Shown here: piece by piece, positions 7,805 to 15,500 of the stretch
Position numbering within the stretch: the first letter of the stretch is position 1
Layout: each line of letters opens with the position of its first letter
From: an uncultured Holophagaceae bacterium
GTDB taxonomy: Bacteria > Acidobacteriota > Holophagae > Holophagales > Holophagaceae
DNA length: 41,968 nt
Assembly: GCA_903863195.1 (NCBI GenBank)
Contig: CAIPAY010000083.1
Span: forward strand, 1 to 41,968
Reading direction: 5' to 3'
Notes under the pieces: generated by a model
The model's input: only the letters and a program-made list of their open reading frames with translations
Database searches by the model: none
Told to the model about the DNA's origin: nothing
Program-made: the position numbers and the translations under genes

Positions 7805-9487
7805 CTACCGTCCTTCCTCAAGCAGCCACGACCGCACCAGGGAGGCGATGGTCTCCGGGTCCTCGTGCGAGCCCTCCTGCAGGCGCTTCTTGATGAGCTC
7901 GCGCCGCCGGGCCTCGGGGGCGCTGAAGGCCGCGTCGGCATTCAGCTCCGCCTCGATCTCGGACTCGATCTCGGACATGGACTTCACCTGGACCGGCTTG
8001 CGAGTGGAGCCGCCGCCGGACATGCCGCTCTCGCCGCCCTCCGCGCTGGCTACCCGCATGGGGGCTGGCCGGTTGATGGCGGCCGAGAGGCGCTTCAGCA
8101 TGGGCATGACCAGCATGAAGAAGACCGCCAGGCCCAGGACGCCGTAGATGACGCTCGGCGCGAACTGTCGAACCAGGTCCACCCAGAACTGCTTCTTGGC
8201 CTCGGCCTCCTCCTTGGGGTTGGCCTGGAGGGTGGCGAAGGCCATGTTCTCGACGGTGAGCTCGTCGCCCCGCTTGGCCTGGATGCCCACGGCCGCGGAC
8301 ACCTGGTCGCGGATCTTCTTGAGCTCGTCCGCGGTGCGGGGCGTCAGCTTCAGCACGGGCTCGCCCTTGGGATCCTTCTCCCATGCGCTGGTGTGGTCGA
8401 CGATCACCGCCAGGGTCACCCGCTTGACGGAGCCCGTGGCCTGGTCGACGGCACGGACCGTCTTGGAGATCTCATAGTTGGTGGTGGTCTCCTTCTTGTC
8501 GCTGGTCTCCAGCCCGCTCGACGAGGCCCCCGCGTTGGCCGGGGCCACGTTGCTGGGGGTGCCCGGGACACCGCCGCCGCCCTCGCGCTTCTGGACCTTC
8601 TCATCCTTCTGCTGGACGCTGCGTTCCACCTGGCCCTGGGGGTCGAACCGCTCCTCGTTGATCTTCACCTTGTCGAAGTCCAGGTCCACGTGGGCCGTGG
8701 CTCGCACCTTGCCGAGGCCGACCACGGGCTCGAGCAGGTCCGTGACGCGGCGGACCAGGTGGTCCTCCTCTTCCCGGGCCACCTTCTTCTGGGCGTCACT
8801 GGCACCCACCATGGGGTCTCGGCCCGTGCGGGACAGGATCCGGCTGTGCTGGTCGATGATCACCACCTGGTCGGGCTTCAGGCCCTCCACGCTGGCAGCC
8901 ACCAGGTTCACGATGGCCTGGGTGTTCTCGTCGGGCAGGATGCGGGAGCCGCGCAGCTTGAGCAGCACGCTGGCCTTGGCGTCCTCCTTGTCGGTGAGGA
9001 AGGGGCTGTCGTTGGAGGGGGTGATGTGGACCATCGCCTCGGTGACCTGCTGGAGGCTCATGATCGTCTTGGCCAGCTGGGCCTCCATGGCCCGGCGGTG
9101 GATCACCTTCTGGGAGAAGTCCGTGGTGCCGAGGCCGGCATTCTCGAGCTTCTCGAAGCCGAGTTTGTCCCCGGTCAGCAGGCCGTCCCCGGCGAACTTG
9201 AGCCGGAGGGCTCCCACCTTGCTCTCGGGCACCAGGATGGAGCGTTGGTCGCCGCTGAGCTCGTAGGGGACCTGCATCTTGTCCAGCTGGGCCACGATGG
9301 AGCTGGCCTCCGTGGGGGAGATGTTGGAGGCCAGGACGCCCTTGGTCTCCTGCCCGGCCCAGATCCCGAGGCCGGCCAGGGCCAGGAGCACTGTCATGGA
9401 AATGGCGATGACCATGACGCGCTGGGTGGAGCTCATGCTCCGGAAAGCGCTGGTCAGTTGTTCAGCGAGGTTCGTTTCCCCGGCCAT
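7805..9487 (-). CDS. fliF: Flagellar MS-ring protein FliF
   Basis: FliF builds the MS ring in the cytoplasmic membrane, the foundation of the basal body. The 560-residue product has a first membrane helix at about residues 24-43 (VMVIAISMTVLLALAGLGIW), YscJ-like ring domains (including KVGALRLKFAGDGLLTGDKL and the ALRLKxA-type block), a long periplasmic region with a Gly/Pro-rich loop, a second helix near residue 450 (VIYGVLGLAVFFMLVMPML) and a cytoplasmic C-terminal helix that binds FliG (SLVRSWLLEEGR). Length and order before fliG are typical. Confidence 0.96.
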   Translation of the reverse strand: MAGETNLAEQLTSAFRSMSSTQRVMVIAISMTVLLALAGLGIWAGQETKGVLASNISPTEASSIVAQLDKMQVPYELSGDQRSILVPESKVGALRLKFAGDGLLTGDKLGFEKLENAGLGTTDFSQKVIHRRAMEAQLAKTIMSLQQVTEAMVHITPSNDSPFLTDKEDAKASVLLKLRGSRILPDENTQAIVNLVAASVEGLKPDQVVIIDQHSRILSRTGRDPMVGASDAQKKVAREEEDHLVRRVTDLLEPVVGLGKVRATAHVDLDFDKVKINEERFDPQGQVERSVQQKDEKVQKREGGGGVPGTPSNVAPANAGASSSGLETSDKKETTTNYEISKTVRAVDQATGSVKRVTLAVIVDHTSAWEKDPKGEPVLKLTPRTADELKKIRDQVSAAVGIQAKRGDELTVENMAFATLQANPKEEAEAKKQFWVDLVRQFAPSVIYGVLGLAVFFMLVMPMLKRLSAAINRPAPMRVASAEGGESGMSGGGSTRKPVQVKSMSEIESEIEAELNADAAFSAPEARRRELIKKRLQEGSHEDPETIASLVRSWLLEEGR

Positions 9488-9536
9488 AGGCGTTCCTCAG
9501 TCAGGGGTGAGGCCGCGCCGGGAAGCTAGGCCTGCG

Positions 9537-9857
9537 CTACATCTGCATGCGCATGACCTCGCGGTAGGCATCGATCAGTTTCGACCGAACGGCCATCATC
9601 ATCTGGAAGCTAAGATCGGCCTTCTGGACAGCCAGCATGGCCGTGTGCATGTCTGCACTCTCCCCTGTCATCAAGTTCCGTGCCTCATCTTCAGACTGGG
9701 CGGAAGCCTGGTTCACTTCCTGGAGCGCCTGCTTCAACAAATCCCCGAAAGCGACCCCCCCCTCGGAGCCCGCAGCACCGCTGCCCTGGCCGGATTTCGG
9801 GGATCCGGACACCGGGCTGAGGGGGGAGATCTGGGGGAGGTTCAAGAGTGGGTCCAT
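9537..9857 (-). CDS. fliE: Flagellar hook-basal body protein FliE
   Basis: FliE joins the MS ring to the proximal rod and is the first rod component exported. The 106-residue product has the usual length and the conserved C-terminal region (MLAVQKADLSFQMMMAVRSK followed by LIDAYREVMRMQM), together with FGDLLKQALQEVNQAS near residues 32-50. It lies between flgC and fliF, the standard order. The 74-bp gap to flgC is longer than other gaps in the operon, but I see no convincing promoter in it. Confidence 0.94.
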   Translation of the reverse strand: MDPLLNLPQISPLSPVSGSPKSGQGSGAAGSEGGVAFGDLLKQALQEVNQASAQSEDEARNLMTGESADMHTAMLAVQKADLSFQMMMAVRSKLIDAYREVMRMQM

Positions 9858-9931
9858 GGGGTCAACTCGGGGAATGGCCTTTCACACGATCGGTCGGGGG
9901 AGGGGGCAGGGCAAGTCGAAATTCCGACAGG

Positions 9932-10351
9932 TTACTGGACTCGGAGGATGTCGAGGGCCGAAGAGGCCATGGCTTTGGCGGCCCGGACCACGGCGATGTT
10001 GGCCTCGTAGGCCCGACTGGCCTCGGTGAGGTTCACCATCTCTTCGACCGGGTTGACGTTGGGATAGCTCACCACGCCGTCGGGGTCGGCATCGGGGTGG
10101 CCGGGCTCGTAGCGGGTCAGGAAGGGCTCCTGGCTGGTCTTGACCCCCGCGACCCGGACACCGGCGTTGGCCAAGGCTCCCGCGAAGCCCAGGTCCTGGG
10201 AGGCGAAGACCGCATCCTTGCGCCGGTAGGGGCCACCTTCCTTGGTGCGGGTGGTCTCGCTGTTCGCGATGTTGGCGGCGATGAGCTGGACCCGGAGCCG
10301 CTGGGCGGCCATGCCCGTGCTGGCGATGTCGAGGATCTGCGTGATGCTCAT
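9932..10351 (-). CDS. flgC: Flagellar proximal rod protein FlgC
   Basis: FlgC is a proximal rod subunit. The 139-residue product has the rod N-terminal motif (LDIASTGMAAQRLRVQLIAANIANSETT in essence: helix then ANIANSETTRT), the central VSYPNVNPVEEMVNLTEASR block characteristic of FlgC, and the C-terminal helix YEANIAVVRAAKAMASSALD. Its ATG overlaps the flgB stop by one base (TGATG). Length matches FlgC (about 134-150). Confidence 0.96.
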   Translation of the reverse strand: MSITQILDIASTGMAAQRLRVQLIAANIANSETTRTKEGGPYRRKDAVFASQDLGFAGALANAGVRVAGVKTSQEPFLTRYEPGHPDADPDGVVSYPNVNPVEEMVNLTEASRAYEANIAVVRAAKAMASSALDILRVQ

Positions 10352-10770
10352 CAGTGCGCGCTCGCTTCCCGGATGAGGAGGTAGAGCTTCCGAAGCTCGA
10401 CTTGCATGAAGGTGGAGGCGGTCTGGTAGGCGGTCTGGGTGCGGGCCATGAGCATGTTCTCCCGGTCCAGGTTCACGTCGTTGCCATCGTTGCGCTCGGC
10501 ACTGGGCTTCAGGGCATCCGTACTGGCAGGGAGGCTGCTGCTGGTGCTGCCCTGGAGGTGCATGGGATGGGTCTTGGCCAGGGATGTGGGCGAATTTTGC
10601 CCTTCAATGGCCGATTTCAGGGCCCCCTCGAAGCTGAAGTCCTTGGTCCGGTAGCCCGGGGTGTCGAGGTTGGCCAGGTTGGAGGCAATGAACGCCTGCC
10701 GCTTGGAAGCCAGCGTCAGGCCTTGATCCATGGCCTGGATCATCCTGTTGCCGCTGGTCAGATCGAACAT
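10351..10770 (-). CDS. flgB: Flagellar proximal rod protein FlgB
   Basis: FlgB is the first proximal rod subunit. The 139-residue product has the rod signature KRQAFIASNLANLDTPGYR at residues 24-42, and a C-terminal segment (DVNLDRENMLMARTQTAYQT) typical of FlgB. I chose the internal ATG (MFDLTSGNRM) since FlgB proteins begin close to this helix and an AGGGTG-like ribosome site precedes it; the longer reading to 10821 would run through the putative promoter. It is the first gene of the flagellar cluster running to flgE. Confidence 0.94.
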   Translation of the reverse strand: MFDLTSGNRMIQAMDQGLTLASKRQAFIASNLANLDTPGYRTKDFSFEGALKSAIEGQNSPTSLAKTHPMHLQGSTSSSLPASTDALKPSAERNDGNDVNLDRENMLMARTQTAYQTASTFMQVELRKLYLLIREASAH

Positions 10771-10820
10771 GGTGCACCCTGCAGAATGGGCCGGGTTGGT
10801 TCCGGCTGCTGCCTGATCCA

Positions 10821-10837
10821 TGCAGCCTGCGTGCCGA
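10821..10837 (-). promoter_or_regulatory. Putative sigma54 (-24/-12) promoter for the flgB operon
   Basis: The minus strand reads CGGCACG-CAGG-CTGCA. GG at 10835-10834 and GC at 10823-10822 are separated by ten bases, and the half sites differ from TGGCACG and TTGCW at one base each. The predicted start point is near 10811, about 40 nt before the flgB ATG. This is the best of three such matches in the window, each located directly upstream of a flagellar gene set and on the correct strand. Confidence 0.6.
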
Positions 10838-10871
10838 ATTCGGGGGATGCTACAGGACCCTGCTCTGGACC

Positions 10872-10902
10872 TTGCGCGGGACTGCGCCTCCCTTGATACA
10901 CT
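10872..10902 (+). promoter_or_regulatory. Possible sigma70-type promoter for the STAS gene
   Basis: TTGCGC (10872-10877) is followed by overlapping -10-like hexamers GATACA (10895-10900, 17-bp spacer) and TACACT (10897-10902, 19-bp spacer). The STAS start codon is 22 bp downstream with GAGG before it. The match is moderate; the divergent arrangement against flgB makes a promoter here likely. Confidence 0.35.
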
Positions 10903-10924
10903 GGCCCCTCACCCCGAGGCCTCT

Positions 10925-11260
10925 ATGAAAATGAGTACACGGCAGCACAACGATGTCCTGATCCTCTCCCCGGAAGGAAAAATCACGCTCGGGGATGGAG
11001 ACCAGGAGCTGGGCGAGGCGGTGCGCACGACACTGCAGAACGGCGCTCGGAAGATCGTCATCAACTTTAGCAAGGTGAGCTACCTGGATTCCTCCGGTGT
11101 GGGCGAGCTGGTGGGCTGCTACACCTCCATCAAGGGCAAGGGCGGGGAGCTGCGCATCTGTGGCATGAGCTCCAAGATCTTCAGCCTCATCAAGATGACC
11201 AGCCTCCACTCGGTCTTCGAAGTGAAGGACACCGAGGAAGAAGCCCTCGCCGGTTTCTAG
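10925..11260 (+). CDS. STAS-domain anti-sigma factor antagonist-like protein
   Basis: The 111-residue product is a single STAS domain of the SpoIIAA/RsbV type. Such proteins are switched by serine phosphorylation and in partner-switching systems bind an anti-sigma kinase. The conserved phosphorylation loop is present as YLDSSGVGELVG (D55-S56-S57-G58), and IVINFSKVSYLDSSG is the standard strand-loop. The start was placed at the ATG before KMSTRQHNDV because STAS domains begin there and GAGG lies upstream; the frame is open further upstream without conserved sequence. No anti-sigma kinase gene is adjacent. It is divergent from flgB and only four bases from the downstream Omp85 gene, so the two are probably co-transcribed. 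Confidence 0.88.
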   Translation: MKMSTRQHNDVLILSPEGKITLGDGDQELGEAVRTTLQNGARKIVINFSKVSYLDSSGVGELVGCYTSIKGKGGELRICGMSSKIFSLIKMTSLHSVFEVKDTEEEALAGF

Positions 11261-11264
11261 GGCG

Positions 11265-14200
11265 GTGCCACTCCGCACCGGCCTGATCTTCCTGCTCCTG
11301 GCGCTGGCTCCGGTTGGCGCCCAGGGTGCCGGGGGCGTCCGGCCGCTGACGGCCCTCCGCATCGAAGGCGGCGACCTGGATGATCGCCGCTTCGCCGCTG
11401 CGGCCCTGGGCCTGAAGACCGGGCTGCCTGTGGATGCTGCGGCCCTCCAGCAAGCCCTGGAGGCTGTGCGCCTGGTGGACCGCTACCGCTCAGTGGAAGG
11501 CCGACTGGAGGCAGATGGGGCGGTGCTGCTGGTCCTCGAGCCGCTTCGCCCCGTGGCCTCCTGGACCTGGGAGGGCGACTCGGTGCCGAAGCGCCTCCAG
11601 AAGACCCTGCTGCCGGAGCTTCGCCACGGTCAGCGCGTGGGACCCCAGCGCCGGGCAGTTCTTTCCGGTCTCATCGAACAGCGCCTCCGGGAGGCCGGCT
11701 ATCCCCAGGCCCGGGCCGAGCTGGCCGAGGCGGACCAGGGGCGGCAGCTCCGGCTCCGCGTGAGCCTCGGCGCGCCCCTCCTGGTCCGTGCGATCCGCCT
11801 GGAGGGTGATCCCGCCCCCTACACGCGGGCGGCCCTCCTGAAGGCCGCGGGCCTCGTGGAGGGCGTCTCCATCTGGACGCCGACGATGCTCCGCGAGGCC
11901 CAGCGAAAGCTCCGCCAGCGCTTCGTGAAAGATGACCGCCTCGAGGGCTCGGTGCGTCTCAGTCCGGCGGAAGGCGCCCAGGATGTCCTGGTCATGGAGG
12001 TGCACCCGGGTCCTCTGGTCAAGCTGGAGGCCCGCGGGCTCAGTTTCTTTTCCTCTCTCCTGGGCCAGCCCTCTCTCTCGGAGTTCGTGCCCCTGGCCCG
12101 CGCGGAGCGCTACTCTCCCAGTCTCCTGGATGAAGGGGTCGGCCGGATCACCACCAGCTTCCGCGACCAGGGCTATCCCGAAGTGAAGGTCTCCTACACC
12201 CGGAAGGTGACCACGGGCAGTCTGGAGCGGCCCGAGGCTGTCGCCCTGGTCTACACCGTCGAGCCGGGCCCTCAGCGGACCCTGGGGCAGGTGCACTTTG
12301 AGGGCAACAAGGAAATCTCCGAGCAGGAGCTCCGGGCTACCGTGGTCCTGCCCCGGCGGAACCTCGTCCAGGCCCCCTTCGCCAAGACCGAGGCGGTGAA
12401 GGGCCTTGAGGAGCGGGTCACCGCCCTCTACCTGCAGCGGGGGTTCCCCGAGGTCCGGGTTCGCCGCCGGGTGGACCAGGCCAAGGATGGCTCTGTGGAA
12501 GTGCGGTTCCTCATCCGGGAAGGCCGCCGGCGCTTCCTGGACGCCCTCCTCCTGGAACTGCCCGGAGAGCCTGGATTCCCTCGGGAGCGGCTCGCCCAGG
12601 GGTTGCTGCAGGTCTTCGCGGATCGGCCCAGGGCGGTGCCCGGGACCCATTGCTACCAATCGGACCGCCGCCACATGCAGGGCTTCGAGGGGACCCTCGA
12701 GTCCACGGAGCAGGGTGCGCGCCTGACCTTCAAGCCCCCGCTGCCGCTGGTCCGCAATGACCTGGCGCTGGTGGTGGCGGACCTTCGCCAGCGGCTGTCA
12801 TCTGCGGGGGCCGAGACCCCCCAGGTCAAGCTGGCCCTCGAGGAGGGCGACCTCCAGTCCGTCGTGCGCATCCAGATCCCATCCCAGCCCCTTGACACGA
12901 CGCGCCGCCTCGTGGTGCAAGGCAGCGACCGGACCCGCGCCGAAGCGGTGCTGCGCGAGTTCCCGGCGCTTCCGGGCGCTGCCCTGGATCCCGTGGGGCT
13001 CGACGGAGGCCAGATCCAGCTGGGTGGGCTCGGGGCCTTCCAGCGGGTGGACCTGCTCACGCTGAAGGACCTGCCAGGGCAGGAGGCGCAGACCTGGCAG
13101 CGGGGGGACCTCGCCCTCCGCCTGGAGGAGCGCAGCCCCTGGGTGTTCTCCGAAGGCTTCGGCTACGACAAGACCCAGGGCTACTTCTTCGGGCTCAACG
13201 CCCAGCGCCTGAATGTGGGCGGCATGGGCCGCGCCTTGGACTTCGGGCTACGCGCCGGCGACCAGAGCCTGGACAGCAAGACCCTCCGGCGCGCATTTCC
13301 AACGGGTGAGATCAAGCGGTCGCTGGACAGCTACAGCATCGGCTACACGGATCCCTGGTTCCTGCCCAGCGCCCTGGATGGCTGGCTGGCCGCTCGCACC
13401 CGGTTCCACATGGAGGGCGCCTACCTCGAGGAGGCCCAGGCCGCCTACCTCGCGCGCCGCCGGCGGTTCATCCCGAGCCTGGAGTGGAAGCTCGGTCCGG
13501 TGCAGTCCGTACAGCTGGGCTACCGCTACGAGCGGGTGGAGGTCGCCTCCAACACCGACAGCCATGGCGTACCCCTGATTTCCGACACGGACCTCTCCGT
13601 GATCGCCCGCACGCCGGGCCGGAGCGTCATCTCCGCGCCCTACCTCCAGGTGGCGGTGGATCGCCGAGACCGCCCCTATGATCCCACCCAGGGTTCCTAT
13701 TTCCTGGGGCGGCTGGAGCTGGCCAACCAGGTCTTCGGCACCTCCGCCAACAGCAGCTTCGTGAAGCTGGACCTGCGCCAGCAGTGGAACTGGCCCGTGG
13801 GCTTCCATGCGGAGTACGGCGTGGTCATGGCCAACTTCCGGCTGGGGCTGGCCCGGCCCACGGCCCAGTCCGCTGAGGATCTGCCCCTCTCCGAGCGCTT
13901 CTTCGGCGGCGGCTCTTTCACGGTGCGCGGCGTGGAGCCGGACATGCTTGGGGACATCCGGCGCACCGACTCCAGCGGCAAGACGCTGGTGCAGCCCATT
14001 CCCCTGGGTGGTCAGGGACTTGCCGTCGTGAACCTGGAATACCGATTCCCATTGCTCGGCATGCAGAGCGTGTGGGCCGAGGTCTTCGCCGACGCGGGGC
14101 AGGTCTACCGCAGCCTCCACCCGGATCCCGGCACGCCGGCCCCCTTCCCGGCCCTGCGCACCACGCTGGGAGTGGGCCTCATCCTCAAGCTGGGCTTCCC

Positions 14201-14315
14201 CCTCAAGCTCGAGTACGCCTCAGACTGGAAGCGCATCCTGGGCCGTCCCCGGACCCAGGGCGAGCGGGACACGCAGCTGAAGAGCCTGCTCATCTCCACG
14301 GGCTACCAGTTCTGA
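11265..14315 (+). CDS. Omp85-family outer membrane protein (BamA/TamA-like)
   Basis: The 1016-residue product is predicted to insert beta-barrel proteins into, or move substrates across, the outer membrane. It begins at GTG with a signal peptide (LIFLLLALAPVGAQGAG). Residues about 25-610 look like a chain of six or seven POTRA-like units; the clearest is TLGQVHFEGNKEISEQELRA (about 340-360), with others at LVRAIRLEGD and RRLVVQGSDRTRAEAVL. The C-terminal part (about 630-1016) has the Omp85 barrel features: PYDPTQGSYFLGRLEL, RFFGGGSFTVRGVEPD (the lid-lock VRG/Y motif), LEYRFPL and a terminal Phe (STGYQF). BamA normally has five POTRAs and about 800 residues, so this may be a second Omp85 type rather than the housekeeping BamA. 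bamB-E, skp or lpx genes are not adjacent. Confidence 0.85.
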   Translation: MPLRTGLIFLLLALAPVGAQGAGGVRPLTALRIEGGDLDDRRFAAAALGLKTGLPVDAAALQQALEAVRLVDRYRSVEGRLEADGAVLLVLEPLRPVASWTWEGDSVPKRLQKTLLPELRHGQRVGPQRRAVLSGLIEQRLREAGYPQARAELAEADQGRQLRLRVSLGAPLLVRAIRLEGDPAPYTRAALLKAAGLVEGVSIWTPTMLREAQRKLRQRFVKDDRLEGSVRLSPAEGAQDVLVMEVHPGPLVKLEARGLSFFSSLLGQPSLSEFVPLARAERYSPSLLDEGVGRITTSFRDQGYPEVKVSYTRKVTTGSLERPEAVALVYTVEPGPQRTLGQVHFEGNKEISEQELRATVVLPRRNLVQAPFAKTEAVKGLEERVTALYLQRGFPEVRVRRRVDQAKDGSVEVRFLIREGRRRFLDALLLELPGEPGFPRERLAQGLLQVFADRPRAVPGTHCYQSDRRHMQGFEGTLESTEQGARLTFKPPLPLVRNDLALVVADLRQRLSSAGAETPQVKLALEEGDLQSVVRIQIPSQPLDTTRRLVVQGSDRTRAEAVLREFPALPGAALDPVGLDGGQIQLGGLGAFQRVDLLTLKDLPGQEAQTWQRGDLALRLEERSPWVFSEGFGYDKTQGYFFGLNAQRLNVGGMGRALDFGLRAGDQSLDSKTLRRAFPTGEIKRSLDSYSIGYTDPWFLPSALDGWLAARTRFHMEGAYLEEAQAAYLARRRRFIPSLEWKLGPVQSVQLGYRYERVEVASNTDSHGVPLISDTDLSVIARTPGRSVISAPYLQVAVDRRDRPYDPTQGSYFLGRLELANQVFGTSANSSFVKLDLRQQWNWPVGFHAEYGVVMANFRLGLARPTAQSAEDLPLSERFFGGGSFTVRGVEPDMLGDIRRTDSSGKTLVQPIPLGGQGLAVVNLEYRFPLLGMQSVWAEVFADAGQVYRSLHPDPGTPAPFPALRTTLGVGLILKLGFPLKLEYASDWKRILGRPRTQGERDTQLKSLLISTGYQF

Positions 14316-14321
14316 GCGGCC

Positions 14322-15500
14322 TTAGGCCGACTGGTGGGGCCAGGAATCCGGCTCGGCCACGGGCAGGTGGATGTGGAAGGTCGATCCTTCGCTCGGCCGG
14401 GACTCCGCGCTGATGGCGCCCTGGTGCGCCCGGATGATGGACTCGCAGAGGGCCAGGCCGAGCCCCGTGCCCCGCTTGCTGCCCCGCTCCTTGGTGGAGT
14501 AGTAGGGCTCGAAGATCATGGGCAGGCTCTCTGCCGGGATGCCCATCCCTGAGTCGTGGAGCTGGATGTGGAGATAGGAGCCGGGGGCGAGGCCCTTGTC
14601 ATTCTCCGGCGTGACCTCGCAGAGCTCGGTCGAGATCTCGAACCTGCCGCCGGAAGGTAGGGCCTCGCGGGCGTTCTGGGTCAAGGCCTCGAAGGCCTTC
14701 ATCAGGTTGGCTTCGCTGTGCCGGACGAGCACCTCGCCCGCCCGGAAATCGAACTCCGGGCGGATAGAGGAACCCGCCAAGGTGGCGAGGACCGACCTGC
14801 GCAGCAGGGCATTCAGCGGGCTCACCTGGTTGTGGTGGTTGGAAGGATTGGCGAGCATCAGCAGGCGCCGCCCCAGCTGGCGGACCTGGTCGGAGCTCTG
14901 CTCGCTCTTCTCGAGGATCTGATAGGCCTCGCTGGCGGGATCCAGCTTCACCTGGGCGAGGCTCACGGCGGTCACGATGGCCTGCAGCAGGTTGTTGTAG
15001 TCGTGGGCGATGCCTCCAAGCAGGACGCTCAGGGCGGCATGGTGCCGCAGGCGGGAGGCCTCGGCCTCGAGCTTCTGCTTCTGCCGGAGCTGCTCCTCTG
15101 CGGAGAGGCGGTGGGCGATGGTCATGAGGGCCGATTCGAAGCGCTGCCCCTGGATGGGCTTCAGGACGTACTGGTCAATGCCGATCTCCATGGACCGCAG
15201 CAGGTAGTCCGTCTGCTCGAAGGCCGTGGTGACCAGGATGGGCACGTCCCGGTCCAGGTTGCGGATCTCCCGGGCCATGGTGAGGCCGTCCATGTTCGGC
15301 ATCTGGATGTCGGTGACCACGAGGTCGGTGGGCTTCTTCCGGAAGGCCGCCAGGCCCTCGGCGCCGTCGCTGGCCACCACGAGGCTGCCGGCCCGGCGGC
15401 GGAGGAACACGCCGATCTCCTCCCGGGCACTGGGATCGTCCTCGACATAGAGGATGGTCAGCGACTTCAGGAAGGCGGCGTCCAGGCTGTCATTGGTCAT
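14322..15500 (-). CDS. Receiver-histidine kinase protein (REC-HisKA-HATPase)
   Basis: The 392-residue cytoplasmic protein places a receiver domain before a kinase core. The receiver (about 12-130) has the acidic pair E20/D21-D22, phospho-acceptor D64 (VVTDIQMPNMDG) and K114 (KPI). The kinase core has H166 in GGIAHDYNNLLQ, an N box (ALTQNAREAL), G1 (DSGMGIP) and G2 (GTGLGLAL). There is no membrane segment. Its start overlaps the stop of the CHASE kinase by four bases, so the two are co-expressed and the receiver is a natural target of the upstream kinase. It ends six bases from the convergent Omp85 gene; a CGGCC-TTA-GGCCG hairpin spans both ends. Confidence 0.9.
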   Translation of the reverse strand: MTNDSLDAAFLKSLTILYVEDDPSAREEIGVFLRRRAGSLVVASDGAEGLAAFRKKPTDLVVTDIQMPNMDGLTMAREIRNLDRDVPILVTTAFEQTDYLLRSMEIGIDQYVLKPIQGQRFESALMTIAHRLSAEEQLRQKQKLEAEASRLRHHAALSVLLGGIAHDYNNLLQAIVTAVSLAQVKLDPASEAYQILEKSEQSSDQVRQLGRRLLMLANPSNHHNQVSPLNALLRRSVLATLAGSSIRPEFDFRAGEVLVRHSEANLMKAFEALTQNAREALPSGGRFEISTELCEVTPENDKGLAPGSYLHIQLHDSGMGIPAESLPMIFEPYYSTKERGSKRGTGLGLALCESIIRAHQGAISAESRPSEGSTFHIHLPVAEPDSWPHQSA

